DNA from: Anisakis pegreffii
Taxonomy: Eukaryota > Nematoda > Chromadorea > Rhabditida > Anisakidae
Assembly (NCBI GenBank): GCA_035041965.1
Contig: JAPYMA010001588.1
Location: 78,575-142,574, forward strand
Reading direction: 5' to 3'
Length of the DNA stretch: 64,000 nucleotides
Shown: piece by piece, positions 36,206 to 50,700 of the stretch
How the letters are laid out: the number at the start of each line of letters is the position of its first letter
How positions within the stretch are numbered: the first letter of the stretch is position 1
Position numbers and translations under genes: made by a program
Notes under the pieces: generated by a model
Seen by the model: the letters and a program-made list of their open reading frames with translations, nothing else
The model's database searches: none
Told to the model about the DNA's origin: nothing

Positions 36206-39200
36206 AGAGACACACAGACATTAGTATGAAATGAAAGAATTGAATATGACAGTTGTTTGCCGTGCAGAGTTGTTGCAATGAACACTGGTTATTTTTGCAT
36301 TGATATTTATGTGAGTGTTTGATTATCGTTCAATATTGCCTACCCTTCAAAATCGAATTTGATGAATATTTGATTCACTGAAGTAGCTGCCTTGTCATTG
36401 TCGTCTTATCTTTTTGAAGTCGTGTATAAAGTGAGTTATCATTTCTTTAAAATGAAGTGCATCTATACTATTTGATGAGAATATCACTCGTTCCAAAAAT
36501 ATTTCATCACATGTCCTCATATTTTCCTTGAATTGTATGCGCATGTTTAGTGTTGAAAGCGTGTGTTGTGTGCGATATGTAACGTTTACAAACAGCCGTT
36601 GAATAGAAGTGATTTCTTAAGTGCCCCACAATGTTCGCTTTGAACAAAAGCATTTTTAAAATTATATTCTATTCAAATAACAGACACAGTCATGTTTTTT
36701 AAACTCTATAGCTCATAAGAAGCAAACAATTCAATCTGTTTGTGGTATAAGAAAATCTTTAATACGAGAATGTATACTTGTATGCAGCGATGTATATGAG
36801 AGAGATTCTCATCATTTTTTCGTCTGATTCTTGACATCGATATGTTCGAAACGTTTGATGCAGTTTTGAATCAGCGTCACCAAAAGCGAACAGCTAAACA
36901 CAAAACGAAATACCACAATTTTTTATCGTCTTTGAATGATATGCTTTAATTATGAGAAATTCGAAGAGTGAAACTTGTTTCCTCATGCAATTACACCACT
37001 CTAATGAATGTGCTTATTTTTAGTCGATTAGTGCCTTTTACAAAGTGGATTATTAAATTTTATGGCTTGTTCAAATAAAATTCGTCATGATAATTTATTT
37101 TGCCATATCGAATTGAATTTATCTTCTTTGATGACAGAATTAATGAAGTGAATTGGAATAATAGTTCGTTTTTAAACAAAAATTAGCACGGAGTTTGTTC
37201 ATTATTTCATGTGAACTTTTCATTAATCCGAGAACGCCTTTACAACATTAAGTTATGTATTCTTCTCATGAACTGTGCTCGTTCAAACCATTGCTAATTC
37301 ATGTGAACATGCGTTTACCTGCAAAATGTCGCCCACTTTTTTTTGGTGCAACAGGAGATGAATTGTTTCGTTTTGCTCATTGTCAAACGTATCACAAATT
37401 TCTATTTAGTTATGGCGATTGCTTCACAATTGAACTAATCGATTGCATGAATAAACAATTCTGTAATGATTTATGGAAAGTGCTGTTCGAACTCATTGCT
37501 CCTGAAGTGTAATACATGTGAAGTGTTAGAAATTCTTGTCTCAACTGCTAATCGCAAAAGTACAGCACCACTAGCCTTAAAGATCACATCAAGAACTGAC
37601 TGGCTTGTGGGTGTACGATAGACAGATAGTGGCTCATAGCAATAGGGAATAACCGAACAGATAAACAAATGCGTGAAAGAGAGAGCGCGTTAAAGCGTTC
37701 AGTAATGAGTATGCGTTTGTGTGCATCCATCCCATATACGTTGTTTTGTTGTTTGGGTGCTGATGAAAGAAATGATTATTTAATGCCGGGTTATTGCTAA
37801 TTTGGATTGATTGACATTGAAGTGCAGATGCAATGGTGGATGATAGTCAATACAAACATTCGCTTTGTTTTCATTCATTCAATCAAATGCATTCTTTTGA
37901 AACAATTAGATAAGTGGTCAAAAGGTTTGGCAACAGAACATCACCAAGGTCATATTATTCCATATTTCATAGCAGTCGTCGTCATTCATTTCTTTTCAGT
38001 TGCGATATATTTTCATGTAATGAGGCGTATCATGTTATATATCGACTGTTATTTAGCGATCTTCAATGAATACTGCAAAGGTCTGTAATTACGAGTGTAA
38101 TAAATTGAATCACCTTGTACGAATAGTATGTTCATACACTCATAAAAATATACAATTAGAGTGCTGCAAATGCGTGCAAGATAAAATTAGCAGCCAAAAT
38201 AGGAACAAAGTTAGCAGTTGCATTTAGCAGTGACAAGGTAATGTTCATTTGGGCTGAAGTGTTCATGGGTTTATAAAGAATTATGAAAATGCACTGTGGA
38301 AGCTTTTGTACAAGTAAGTCACTTTACTCTGTAGTGTTCTTCTGAAATAGACTTTTATAGAACAATTCTATAATGTAAGACGATAGGGAAGTACGGAAAC
38401 TCTACTTCAGTGCGGTAACGTTAAAGATAGGGCAAAACTAAGCATTTTTTGTAAAGCATTGGCTAGTAAACAAATTTCAACGGTATTCATTAATTCATGA
38501 GTTCTTTAAGATGACAATCATACTCAACGATTGTTTTTTCTGTGAATATGAACACATAATTATCAGCGATCATGCGGAGCACACGTTTACGAATATAATT
38601 AATATTCGTCGATGTTTCTCTGAATGCGCAGTTCAGTGCCTTTAATGTAATCGTTCAACACACTCATTGTGGCATACTGAAGAATACTTCGTTAAATAAT
38701 CTGAATATACCATCAAACAATCCAAAAACAATAATTTCTCTACAAAATTTATTTGAATATAATTTGATAAACGCGCATCGCGTATCTATTTTCCTCTCAG
38801 CCGTATTAAATGACCGTTCTAATCATATCACTCATAATATGAATTTCCATTTCTAATACCGATTGTAATCAATGCGATTTTATAATCCTCATTGCGTTCT
38901 TTCAATAACACCTTAGATTAGCTTGAAAAATCCTCACTCATATGTGCGTTTGTTTATCTTTTCAACCAGTCAAAAACAGCGTTAGTTGTGCTACCTTTTT
39001 GGTGCTTCTTTCTCGCTGATTTGTCTTAATTTTATAGATAAAGTTTTTCTTTTGTGCAACTGTGTTTCTGTGGCGCTTCAGTTAAATTTAGTTTCGCCGA
39101 CAGAATATTGCGTCGAAGGATTTGAATCATTTTCATATATTCCCAGCATGAATTCATTTGCTCACTTCTCAGTAGTTTGTTACGAATTTCCCTCATTTAA

Positions 39201-42200
39201 TACTTGAAAAAGTATGAATCGTGTCAAGTGTCAGCATACTGCCTCGTTATTTCTTCCTCTCGGTGGTTCAGCGTGCAGTCTCTTCCGTTGTAAACTAATT
39301 AACTTATGCTTATTTAATAGTGCATAGAAGGCCTTCATTAAAGTCTTACAGCTTATATTTTGTCGATTTGCATCTAATTTGCCGAATGCTATTGGTGTTA
39401 GCGAATTTGTTCAAGGAATTGAGATCATCACTCAAATATACTAAATCTATCGACAATTAATTAATTCAGTAGAATAGGCAATTATTAGGGAAGTTAATAA
39501 GTTGATGTAAAAAGGAATGCAACTTGGTACGAATGTAAACAAAGAATCGTGCCATTTGGGAAGAAGAGACAACGCCAAAGATGTTATTATAGTGTGCATT
39601 AACTTCCATTTCAGCCAACATACGTATCTGTAGGTTCATTGAGCACACAACGTGTTCCCCGCTGTAACCTATTCCAAAATGCATATTGATAATGAAATTG
39701 TCTAATTCGAAACGAAATTATCAAACTGTTCAATCATCCGTGTATATAAATATGAAGTTTTCAATGCGACGGATTTTTCAAAATAGCTATTTTGCTCCCT
39801 GAAAGTATTCACGGAATGTACGTGCATGCTCTCATCAGGATCAGAATACTGGCAATTATTATTAACGAACTGACAGATTCGCAATTTTGTTGCATGGGAA
39901 CACCTGTTCAAACAGAATTCGAATTCTTTTATTATATTGTTCGTGATATTTCTTCCACTTTGGTCTCATTTACAGTAGGCATTGTTCAAATTCAGTGCCA
40001 TGCACCATGCAATATTCTTCGATTATCCTTCTTTTCTTATGTAATTCCATTGTATAATACTTTCACAAATTTTCGTCGTCTATAAATTACATAAACTCGT
40101 AACCTTTCATCATGTTTTCTTGCTTCAGTAAGGTTGATATTTTGTTTTTGTGAACAAACCGTCATCTCGACTGCATTGGGATCAAGTCTAGACGGTAATA
40201 AGAAAGCAGATAAGGTTAACACGCATAGAGTTGGTTTGAGTCGAGCGGATACGCATACACAAACACACATGTGCAAAACAAGAGATCAATGCGATTGAAA
40301 TCACCAAAACAGGTCTTTGATTCATCCGGTTGATGTGTGAGTTCTTTCACCTGCACACCAACACGCTGTTCAGCACAACTAAACTCTATATGATGTGGTT
40401 ATCTTAAGAAATGTTTTCTTCTTTTGTTATTCATAGTTGCTCTTATTGCATGTTACATTGTATTCCAGCTTCACTCCACCAACTTTCCTTGTTTATTTTT
40501 TCTCGAGTTCAGTCACTGCAGTCGAAAAAACCTTCAATCATTTCACAACGAAGATGAAAGCTCAATAGGTTTTCACAACTGTAGTACATGTTTACATAAT
40601 TTCTAGTAGTTTCCTTGTTTTGTCTTCTCTCCGAATCACTTCCATCTATAGAATTCCAATTACTTAAGGTGCAGGTGCAAAGTTGTTACAAAATTATATG
40701 AGAATTAAGACTAAACTGATGAAGGTTGTTATTCCTTTCATCATCGCCGCGGTTTTCTTTATTGCTTCATTTTCACTGCATTATTTGCACTTCAATTATA
40801 TCACTATGGCTTTTTATTCGTTTGGATAAACGATTTCTGAATGACCTGTACAATACAATTGCGATCGTATAATTTCCATGAAACTGTCGAAAAATTCAAC
40901 AAAATATTGTCAACAGTAATGGATTACCTTGGAAAGTATTCATGCTTATCACCGTCGCTCTTTTTACTACACCGAAATGCATTCTTGGAGTTGCAGCCGA
41001 ATGAATCAAATCGATTGTATTGCAACGCACATGGCAAATGTCATAAATATAACACCTGTGTTGTTCTGAGAACAGTGAACGATTCCTCCTTAAGGGACAA
41101 CAACTCGTCCTTACCGGGCAGTAATTCATCATCATCTGACAGCAACGCGTCCTTAAGGGACAACAGTTCGCCCTTTGAGTGATTTTCGTTTAGTGCTACT
41201 TTCAACCGATGTTTTTGACTGCCATCTACAGGTGATGACGCGAAGCAGTAACTTCCATCTAAGTGACCGAAATATAGCTGAAATCGATGAGCTTCCTAAT
41301 TGCAATCAATCAATTCTGACGGCGTTCAATACAGTTGTGATTTTTTTGAACACAAAAGAGACTATTCAAAATATCTTTCACTAACTGTCCTAAGTAATGA
41401 TGCGTAAGCTCCGGATCCAAAAAAATTGTTTTGTTGTTGGAACGTCAGGAAGTGGAATCTTTCGTCTGTAATCTCGAAAGGAAGATGCGATTGCATGGTC
41501 TTTCCAGATATCCATTATGGGCGCTTGAAATAATGTTGTTTTGTGAAGAGCAAAAACCGAAAGGTGCCGTCTTAATGCGTATGCTTATTGTTAGTGAACA
41601 ACTCATCATTGACTGAAACAACAAGCCGTATTGCATTATTGCTCGTTCAGTTGATTTCATTTCTGAAAAGTTGCTTTACAATTCCCACTTTCCTCAGGTC
41701 TCCATCACCACAAAGCACGATTGTGTTTCTGATGTCCTACGTTTCAACAAATTAATCTATTGAAACAATGAGAGGCGAAGCCGAAAAAACAGCGAACTTT
41801 TGTTTCATTTCAACTTGAACGAGCTTCCGCAATGATTTGACGTGAAATCCGAGAATATATGAAACAATATATCACTCACTCAAGACGATTGACAACTTTG
41901 CTGGACAGTCAATAAAATACAACACGTTTGAATCACTCAGAATCAGCACTGAACTTTTTTGAAATCATTTCAGTGTGGTCACATTTGCAGTATCACATTA
42001 GGTGTGTACATATATTCTTTGAGAATATCAGCGCTGCAGTCATTAAGTTTCATCAAATTTCAACCATCAATAAAAACATTAGTGGCTTATGCAAGTGAGT
42101 GCTTCATGCGTACTTCTCCATCAATTTTAATGCGTTGTCATTTTTCACTTTTAGTGATATTATTTATTCCTGTTCGCTCCTTTCTATGTACTACTGTGTC

Positions 42201-45200
42201 AGTTTGCAGAATTTGTTCTCATATTTTACTAATCTTCTAATTTACTTCATTATGCTATCGTTTTCGATGAATTTTGTTTCGAATAATAAGGTATGTTTTG
42301 TTGAACAAGAATCAGTTGACTTAAAAATGATGTAGATGTTTTTAAATGCGAATAATTATTCCTGATTGATCACATCAAACTAAAATTATCAATATTCTTA
42401 GTGCGATTATCGAATTGTTTTTCATTCAGACTCATATATTAGTTTATTGAGGTTCATCGTTTTTCTACTTTTCAACAGATGAAATAATGCGAATGTCTAC
42501 ATTTATGATCACATATGATGGTCATGGTTCTTTATATTCAAGCGTAATTAATTTTTTATAGCTGTAAAATTGTCTTTTTGGCCAGATGTCTTAAATCTAT
42601 TACGCACAACTTCGCAAAATTACCCGGAACCTCATGAATAAATGACAGTTTATCGCTTAAGTTTCTCAAAATCAATCAGTCGTACACACCAATGCTTAGA
42701 CATAGCGGCATACATTGTTGTTTAGCAACTTCGCTTTTCTTTTCCACCCTTTTCTCGTCAGCAACTTTGTTATGAGTACAGTCGTTGATTGGAACAATAG
42801 TTCTCATCATTTTAGCTGATTATCTCAACGAACACCCTTTCGTTAGAGAAGAAAAACGGACGATACAAATTTTGCGAGAACCGACAATTGCATCTTCTAT
42901 TCGTACAAACAAGGAGCTCGGACAAAAATAAGGTGATGCTCATGGGCCGTAACGACCGAACAATGTGCTTGGATATTGGTGCGTTTGGATTAAGTAGCTG
43001 CAGCATTTGGAATATCTTAAAACCTATCTGCATAGAGGGCGTTCGATTTGATTAAACCATTTATGCATAACATCATCCGTCAATCTATTATCTAAACATA
43101 TATATCACGCACACACTCACTCCTCTTTTCGCATACTATCCAACAGCATTACCCTCTAATTGTGGCCGTCTTCGAATAACCCCTCGCTCTGTTTATCGTT
43201 CTCAAAAGTTTCCTTAATTTTATTTTCATTATCGTGATAGAATAATCACCGATTCAGTTGTCGATTTGTTTGCTCACCTTTGTGAAACAACATCATGTTT
43301 ACAACAGCTCATTAACAAATTCACTCGCCAACCGTTCACTTCAAGTGGCAACAATGCATTATCACAGATGTACTCAGCTTTTTTAATCGAATACGCTAAG
43401 CCGTCTTTCATCACTTTTCTTTCCATATATGTATCATTAATTATTGTGAATGATAAGATATTCTTGGTGTTGGTTGTACTTAATTGGGTGTTAGTTATCT
43501 TAGATGCACAATAAGGGTAACCTTCTTAATACTCCAATTTTGCGCTATCCACTCGCATGGTAATATTGAAATTATTTTTGGAATCATGTGGTGAAAGTTT
43601 CCGTCGGTTTTTGTTCATTAATATGCCGAAATTTGGATACGAATCGATCAACAGTGATTTCGACTGAAATTCGACAACTTTCATATTAGCTGTTTCAATC
43701 AAGCTATTACTTTTACTGCATTCTAGTTACACTTTCATATTTCTTATTTGCAATTCAGCAAACTCTTCTCATTCAGCAACCTATTTCTCTGATCTTGGTG
43801 ATGGACTGCATGAGAGAAGTTTCAAAAATTCAGCAGCCTCAAAAGTGAGGTCTCCGATAATAAACGTTGAAATAATAAGCAACCAACAGCATGCCCACAT
43901 TTGATACTGAAAGTTGCCTTTTTCCTCGACCTATCCAAGTTTATGTCTCGCTTTTATGCTTTTCTCATTCCTTCATTTTTTGATCATTTCAAAATGCCGA
44001 ATAATCTAACTGGAAAATCTTAATAAGATGAGTGTGTTGGATTATTTCTTGCGTATGTTCGTTCTTCGAGTGACGTTTGCTGTGATGAAAAATGCATTGA
44101 AACAGCCTGGTATTCACAGAGAAAGACAGAAAGAAAACAACAGTGAAATAACGCAATGTGAGAAGTGCTTTTTACAGAATATGCGTTTTAAACGAAAAAG
44201 CGAGAGCATGAAATGTGAGAATTTACGAGAGTCGATTTGTTTGCAGTTATCTACTTTCAAGAGTTGTCCGTCCAGTTCTCCTTGAATTCGTTCCAATTCA
44301 TGCTTTCATAGAAAATAGTGTATTTTTTTCCTTATCATGCAAATGCATAATAGTAATGGTTGGATTTCTTTTTAAATCAGATACTTCCATATCTTTTTGT
44401 TTTGCTTTTCGTATTCGACTTCAATAACCTTACTAGTGTTTTTTGCTGATCATTTTTTAGGTTTTTGTGATAGTCTGATGGAAAATTTGCTCTGTTCGCA
44501 TATACCGATTGACGAAAACTATTCCTATTTTCCTCAATTTCTATTTTGGCCCAACAAAAAAAACGATGAATTCGCTCAATTTGCTCGATTGATAAATTGA
44601 GAAAAACGATTTCTGATAGCTGATTATTTAGTTTCAGTTTAATTTCAATGAGAATTTCATCAATAAAGTTGTTCCTGAAAACGATTCTCAACGTATGACA
44701 ATGCATGTGCATTCATCAATTAAGATATCGCATGTTAGATGTATCTTCATGTGCCCTCACGACATGTATATCCCTTAAAACTGAGATTAGTTCACTGAAC
44801 CATTCAATTGCGCACTAAAAATTGATCCTATGCGTTAACGAGCCTTGCCGCATCATAAAATGCAGTGTTCGTCGTAATTGTCCTTGCTCGGTGAGCGCAA
44901 TCCTCTACAACTGTCGTTTTTCTACTCACAGCTGTAATATTAAGGTAAAGCTTATTGAAGCATCAATCTGGGGTTTTTTAAAATCTCACTTTAATTCGCA
45001 GTTTCTTTATCAATTTTCATTTATTCAAACACTAACATTCATATTGAATGGTTTATACGAAATTTGCTACTGGTTGCATGAAGTCATTCGAACGAGCATT
45101 TCAACCGCAAGCATGTTCATTGTCTGCCATCCAACATTCAACTCTGTCAGCTTTGTTAAAAAGCCTCCAAATTGTCTGCCATCAAATGCATCATTAAAGC

Positions 45201-47400
45201 AAATAGCGTTATTTGTTTCATGAGTCAATCGTGAACAAAACAAAAAATTTCGTCATCCGTTCCATTCATACGAGCTCCATTTCAGTTCTTTTTTGATAAT
45301 TTTTGATCTCATCCTATTTAGATTCGTTATGAGTCGTCGTCATTCATTATCGTAGGTTTTGCTTCGATTAATTCAGCCCATTCTCATGCACGAATACGCG
45401 AACAGTTCTCATTTGAAATCGAACTAATTGTGAGTTAGTGATACTGAGAAACGAACGCACGATTGATGAGCTGTTGCGCAATTTGATTGTTTCTTATTGC
45501 GCTTCATTTCGCCGTTTTGTGTTTTTCTTGAAAATGCCTTCATCCTGGTTGAGCATAATGCTGTTGCTGTTCAGCAAGAAAAAATATTGACGAAGAAATG
45601 GAAAGCTAATTATTTGGATTATTATCGTCGTCACTCTATTCATCTGTTCGCTATCATTTTCCACTAGCAATTGCTTGGCTGATACCTAATGGCCATTGTA
45701 ATGTGGCTCTTTTATCATCATATATTCATTCTCGCACGTTTTTGTGCTGGAAGGTGATTTCAAAAAAGTCTGAATTTATGCTGTTGAAAGCGAGAAGCAT
45801 ACATATGTGGGAATTTAGATGAGCAACTAAAACAGTGAATGGATGACAAGCAGTGATTCATGAATTGTTGTCGAACGAAGCCTAAAAAAGGGAATTATGA
45901 CTCGATTCGTTTATTGATGAGGAGCTTTTGTAGCAAGCAGCAGCACAACTTGCTGTGGTAAAATCAAATTGAAAGATAGATAACGGACGGCTGCTATTTT
46001 GGTAACTGTGATGCATTGTTTGGTAGGGGAGTGAGATTGATGTTCTATTCGGAACTTCGCAGACGACTGTCATTATTAATCAGTTCGTAACAACATTCAA
46101 GTAAAACCTTTTTATGAGAATTGTTTTCATTCTTAAATCTTTGTTCTTTATTCGAATGATAAATTGGTCACTGTGATGCTTGTTCTTCTCGAACTCAGAT
46201 TAATCGTTCATTAACCTAAAAACAATCAGTGACTCAAAATTACGTTCCTTCGATAAACTGCATTAGCCATGTCGGCCATTCAGTTATCTATAGGCTACTA
46301 CAATAATTTACCGATAGAATGTGCAACTTGAAGTTTTAAGGCAAAAAAGATGTTCATTTTATCAATCCATGAGTTTGAGTGATCATCATTTCTGTATTGA
46401 TTGATCGTTTGTAGTGTGGATGGAAACTGCGCTTGTCTGCAAATGAAAAGAATCGTTTTGTGCTGCCCCCCTCTCCCTATCTCTTTATATCTGAGTGCTT
46501 GTTCATGATTGTTCCCTACTTTGCGTTCATGTTCATCTTCAAGGAATAAAGTTTCAATCATATTTTTCCTGTCATTCATTCCAGCTACTTACAGCTTTCA
46601 ACCAAACAAGAAACTTTTCTTTTTTCCACTTCCTGGATGCGATATAAATTGCGACATTGTTGTCTGTCCGGATACTTAAAATTTTAGAATTCTTTTTCTA
46701 CGTCATTCAATTCTGCTGAAAAAGACACTTATCATTTCATAGCAACTGTCATCTTGTTTAGTCTAAATCTGTTAGTTTTCATGTCTCTCTGCTAGACATT
46801 TAATACCGTTGCTAATCTATAAAACGCATTAAATTTTAGAACGATCACATTCGTTAAGAACGGAACAGCAGTAATTTGTTGGCATAATAACAACATTGTT
46901 CATGTTGTGTCGAATTGTTGCGAATAATCTCCAACATGTACAACTAAGCAATAGTCCTTGCATAAGTTGCACTGTACAGAAACCTATTCTTATTTATGTC
47001 ATGCACATTGCCGCCTATCAGATTGTATTTTGAAAACCGAACAAATAGATGCGTTTGTAGTTTTCAGTTTCTTTGTTTTGAATTTCCAGATTCGTTTCTT
47101 CGAGATACTATCTGTAAGCTGTTGATGTAGTGAGTGTTTTTTGAACTGTCATTCTCATCTCTAATGTGATTTTTTTCTAATGCGAAGAGAATAATGCAGT
47201 AAACCAAGTGAGGTTTTATGCCTGAATAAGCGGGTAGTTGGTGCAATACTGAATGAAATAGGAGTTAAAATGTTGAATCGAGCAGAAACGATGTTCATTT
47301 TTGTGTGCAATTGCAATGAATCCTGAACTGAAGGTACCGGTGCATTTAACTGTGTATTGATCACTGCTAGTTATACTTTTTTCATATCGTCAACAAGGCA
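36206..47400. other. Long gene-poor stretch
   Basis: No domain-bearing exon found on either strand. Open frames of 90-133 codons (37807, 39792, 40841, 41959, 44822 plus; 44377, 46298 minus) show no recognisable family. The frame at 40841-41182 ends in imperfect 24-30-bp repeats (TCCTTAAGGGACAAC, TCCTTACCGGGCAGT). The stretch could be intergenic or a large intron. Confidence 0.35.
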
Positions 47401-47738
47401 GTTTTGTTCCAGTGAGTCTGAAAATAGTTTTGTTCCAGTGAGTCTGAAAATAGTTTTGTTCCAGTGAGTCTGAAAATAGTTTTGTTCCAGTGAGTCTGAA
47501 AATAGTTTTGTTCCAGTGAGTCTGAAAATAGTTTTGTTCCAGTGAGTCTGAAAATAGTTTTGTTCCAGTGAGTCTGAAAATAGTTTTGTTCCAGTGAGTC
47601 TGAAAATAGTTTTGTTCCAGTGAGTCTGAAAATAGTTTTGTTCCAGTGAGTCTGAAAATAGTTTTGTTCCAGTGAGTCTGAAAATAGTTTTGTTCCAGTG
47701 AGTCTGAAAATAGTTTTGTTCCAGTGAGTCTGAAAATA
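47401..47738. repeat. Perfect tandem array, 13 copies of a 26-bp unit
   Basis: Thirteen identical copies of GTTTTGTTCCAGTGAGTC + TGAAAATA with no substitution across 338 bp, implying recent expansion or strong homogenisation. Each unit carries CCA|GTGAGT (donor-like) on the plus strand and TATTTTCAG|A (acceptor-like) on the minus strand. Because 26 is not a multiple of three and no frame has a stop, a long minus-strand frame (47382-47798) runs through it as an artefact. Confidence 0.95.
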
Positions 47739-50700
47739 ACTAACCTTCTGAATCAACAAATGCGAACACTTTATGAAGCTGCTTACTTCTTGATGCACCT
47801 CTGGGAGTTCTCTCCAAAAAAGCAGTTGTTTTTTGTTGTAAGTGCCATCGATTTTCTCACATAATTATTGTTGATGAAGTGGTCTGTTACGAGCATGTCA
47901 AGAGTTCAAAAAAAAAATAAATTATAAACTTTGTGTTTCGTTACATACTACCTAATTGGTATCTCTTTCACATTAACTCTAACCTTATTTTGACATATCT
48001 CACATATTTTTCATGCATTTATCACTTCACATTCTATCAATTCACTGTCCAGAAAATTACTCACTCGTACTATGCGTCTTTTGAAAATATCAATTTTTTG
48101 CGTTCTATAGCACGATACGGAAGAATGAAGCTTCGTGATTAAGCGTATTTCGTACGAGTGAAATCCATCAAGGCGTTGCTTAGTGAAAATAATCAGAATG
48201 ATTTTGTTTGATATGAGATATGTAGTTTTATTTGAATTAAGAATTTGTTAGCAGCTACATATGGAAGTTAAATGAACGAATAAATCATATTTTTTGACAT
48301 GCAATAAAAGAAGTCTGCATTTTTCAAGAGCATGGAGGGAAATATGTAACTATAAGTTGTTCTGGTGTGACCACTCAGTGGAAGAATTATTCGACAAAAT
48401 AGGAAACGATATTGGTGTATCAATGGGTTTCGAGCAAAACTTCCCCCTGCAAGCGGGACAGGATAATCTTCAGTATGAATGAACTTTTCAAATAAACATA
48501 CCACATAAAATAGATGCGCCAAGACAGAGAAACAAAAAATAGCGCTGAGGGAATGAATATGTGAACGACGCATGCAAAGTCTATTATCTGCTTTCCTTTT
48601 CGCTTCTTTCACAGAGCTAATCATTCCTTTGCTTTTTTCCGTTGTTTCTCTTCTTGCTACCACATTAATCTTTTTTCACTGTCAACCGTATTTCTTATCC
48701 ACATCGTTTCAGAGCGGCCCTTTTTTTCGCTGACGTTTAAAATGATTCTAATTGCAACTATTTACATACGCATTTAGTTTTTTTGGCACGTTCACTTTCA
48801 AAGAATCACTCGGTGATTCAGCCTGAGTGTTTTTCTTTGAATAATCCATCATTATCATAATCTCCAAATGACAGTTGTGCGTGGCCAAGCAGTGTGTGAG
48901 TCAGTGAAAAGGTTTCGCACTGATGCAATCAATCGAATGAAGATTGCATAAAAACAGCTCATTGGTAGACAGTGACGTGAAAATATTTGTGGTTTTCATG
49001 CACGATAGCAGACTACACGAAGTTCAACTGACAGAATTGTGCAGCAGCGTGTTGAGTTCAGTGTGTACAAGATCAATTCACAAAAATCTATTCTTGTACG
49101 TTTGCCTACTTGAATATCACATATTCGCTTCAGGCATGGTGTCTTATTGAAAGACATGAATCAATTGACGTACGTTTTCGTGATGAGGAAACATGATAGG
49201 ATCCGTAGCTCACAGAAATATTCACCATGAGACTTGAAATAATTTCATATGCGCGCACTAATAATTATTGACTGATGTAAAGAATCATGTACAAATATAA
49301 AACATTCCAGTACGACAGGCTTCTCCAGTTATTAAAACAACTGTTTTCGATAGCATCTTTTCTTTTTTTGTCATATTTAAGAAGTCAAAAATGGTTTCCA
49401 CACTTGAGAAAAAAGAATCTAGCGCAGAACTCATTATGCTTTTCCTTTTTGATATCGTTAAGCAATTTCCATGTGATCAATTGACTCAACTGGTAACTCA
49501 ATCAGGAAAAAAAATTTACAAAGACTAATAATTACAAAAAAATAAATATTAATAAGTGTCTATTTTGCATCATAATACAGTCGATGTAATGGAGACCTTA
49601 TGAGAATGCATTTAAATAATTTGAATGAGCATTGATTTAAAGATCGATTAAAGATTGAATAGTGTTATTGCATGGATGTATTATAATTTATAACGACCAG
49701 ATTTGATCAGGGTCACTATGACCCTATCGTGCTCTTATGTGGATGTATTGCGCTTGCACATAATGCGGAGATGAGCTCACCAAGAATAACGAACGCATTA
49801 CGTTGCCACTCATTGTTTGTCATCATTTCACAATCTCATTTTCCTCTTTCGTAACTTCTTGTCTTTAAAATATCAAAAATCGTTACTAACATTCGTTTAA
49901 TTTTTCGCACTTTTCATCCCCAAACAACAAACAAACAACCAGAACAGGTTACGATCACTCATTACAGTGATACTCATATGATGTTATCACGATAGATGCA
50001 GCAATCACTTCGGCTTATACCAATAAAACTCATTCATATTTTAATTTTTCAACATTTCTATTGTTTTTGCTCGAGAATACACAAAGCAATGTATACACTG
50101 GATAATGCACATCATAAATAGATTATCAACGGAACATTCGTATGATGTGAGAGTATTATATGTATTAGACGAATGGGCAAGTTCTTAATTACTCATCGGT
50201 TTTAATGGTTGCCTATAAAGCGATTGTTTTGTCAATCCCTCTGGAATGTATCCTTCAACACCATCGAATTAGACTGACACATTGATGAATGCGATTTTAT
50301 CTCACTTTTTTGACAAAAAAAGAATGAGCAAATGAACGCGTGAATGAAAATCTCTTCGTCTTCAATAAAAACAGTCTCAAATGCTGACTGCGATAAAACG
50401 ATAGATACTTAAACTATATCCGCCACCATCTGCGGACAATTCTCGTCAATTTGATGAACGGACATCGATATATAGTTGTGATAGCAATAAATCTTTTTTG
50501 ACTGGTGTTCATATCCAGCTAGGTTCATTTTGAGAATATTACAAGAAAATAAATCGTTTTTACTGCTCATCAAATGAATGAATTATCATTATTGGTCAAT
50601 ACTATCTCCTTTAGCAACCAATTCGTAATTTACTTCAAATTCAAACTGATCTAATGAACTGAGTGATAATAACCGAAAAAAAAGAAGTAATTCGGAAACA

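Noticed and set aside
40841..41182. Frame with CNAHGKCHKYNTC resembling an EGF fragment
   Set aside because: The Cys spacing is incomplete and the frame runs into simple repeats; no neighbouring EGF-like exon.
44822..45223. 133-codon plus-strand frame with several Cys residues
   Set aside because: No domain, no splice context, and AT-rich random-like composition after the first third.
47382..47798. 138-codon minus-strand frame with repeating FQTHWNKT / FRLTGTK / FSDSLEQ
   Set aside because: It is the 26-bp array read through all three frames. It has no stop only because the unit lacks one in any frame.
48268..48663. 131-codon minus-strand frame
   Set aside because: No recognisable family and no supporting splice or neighbour evidence.
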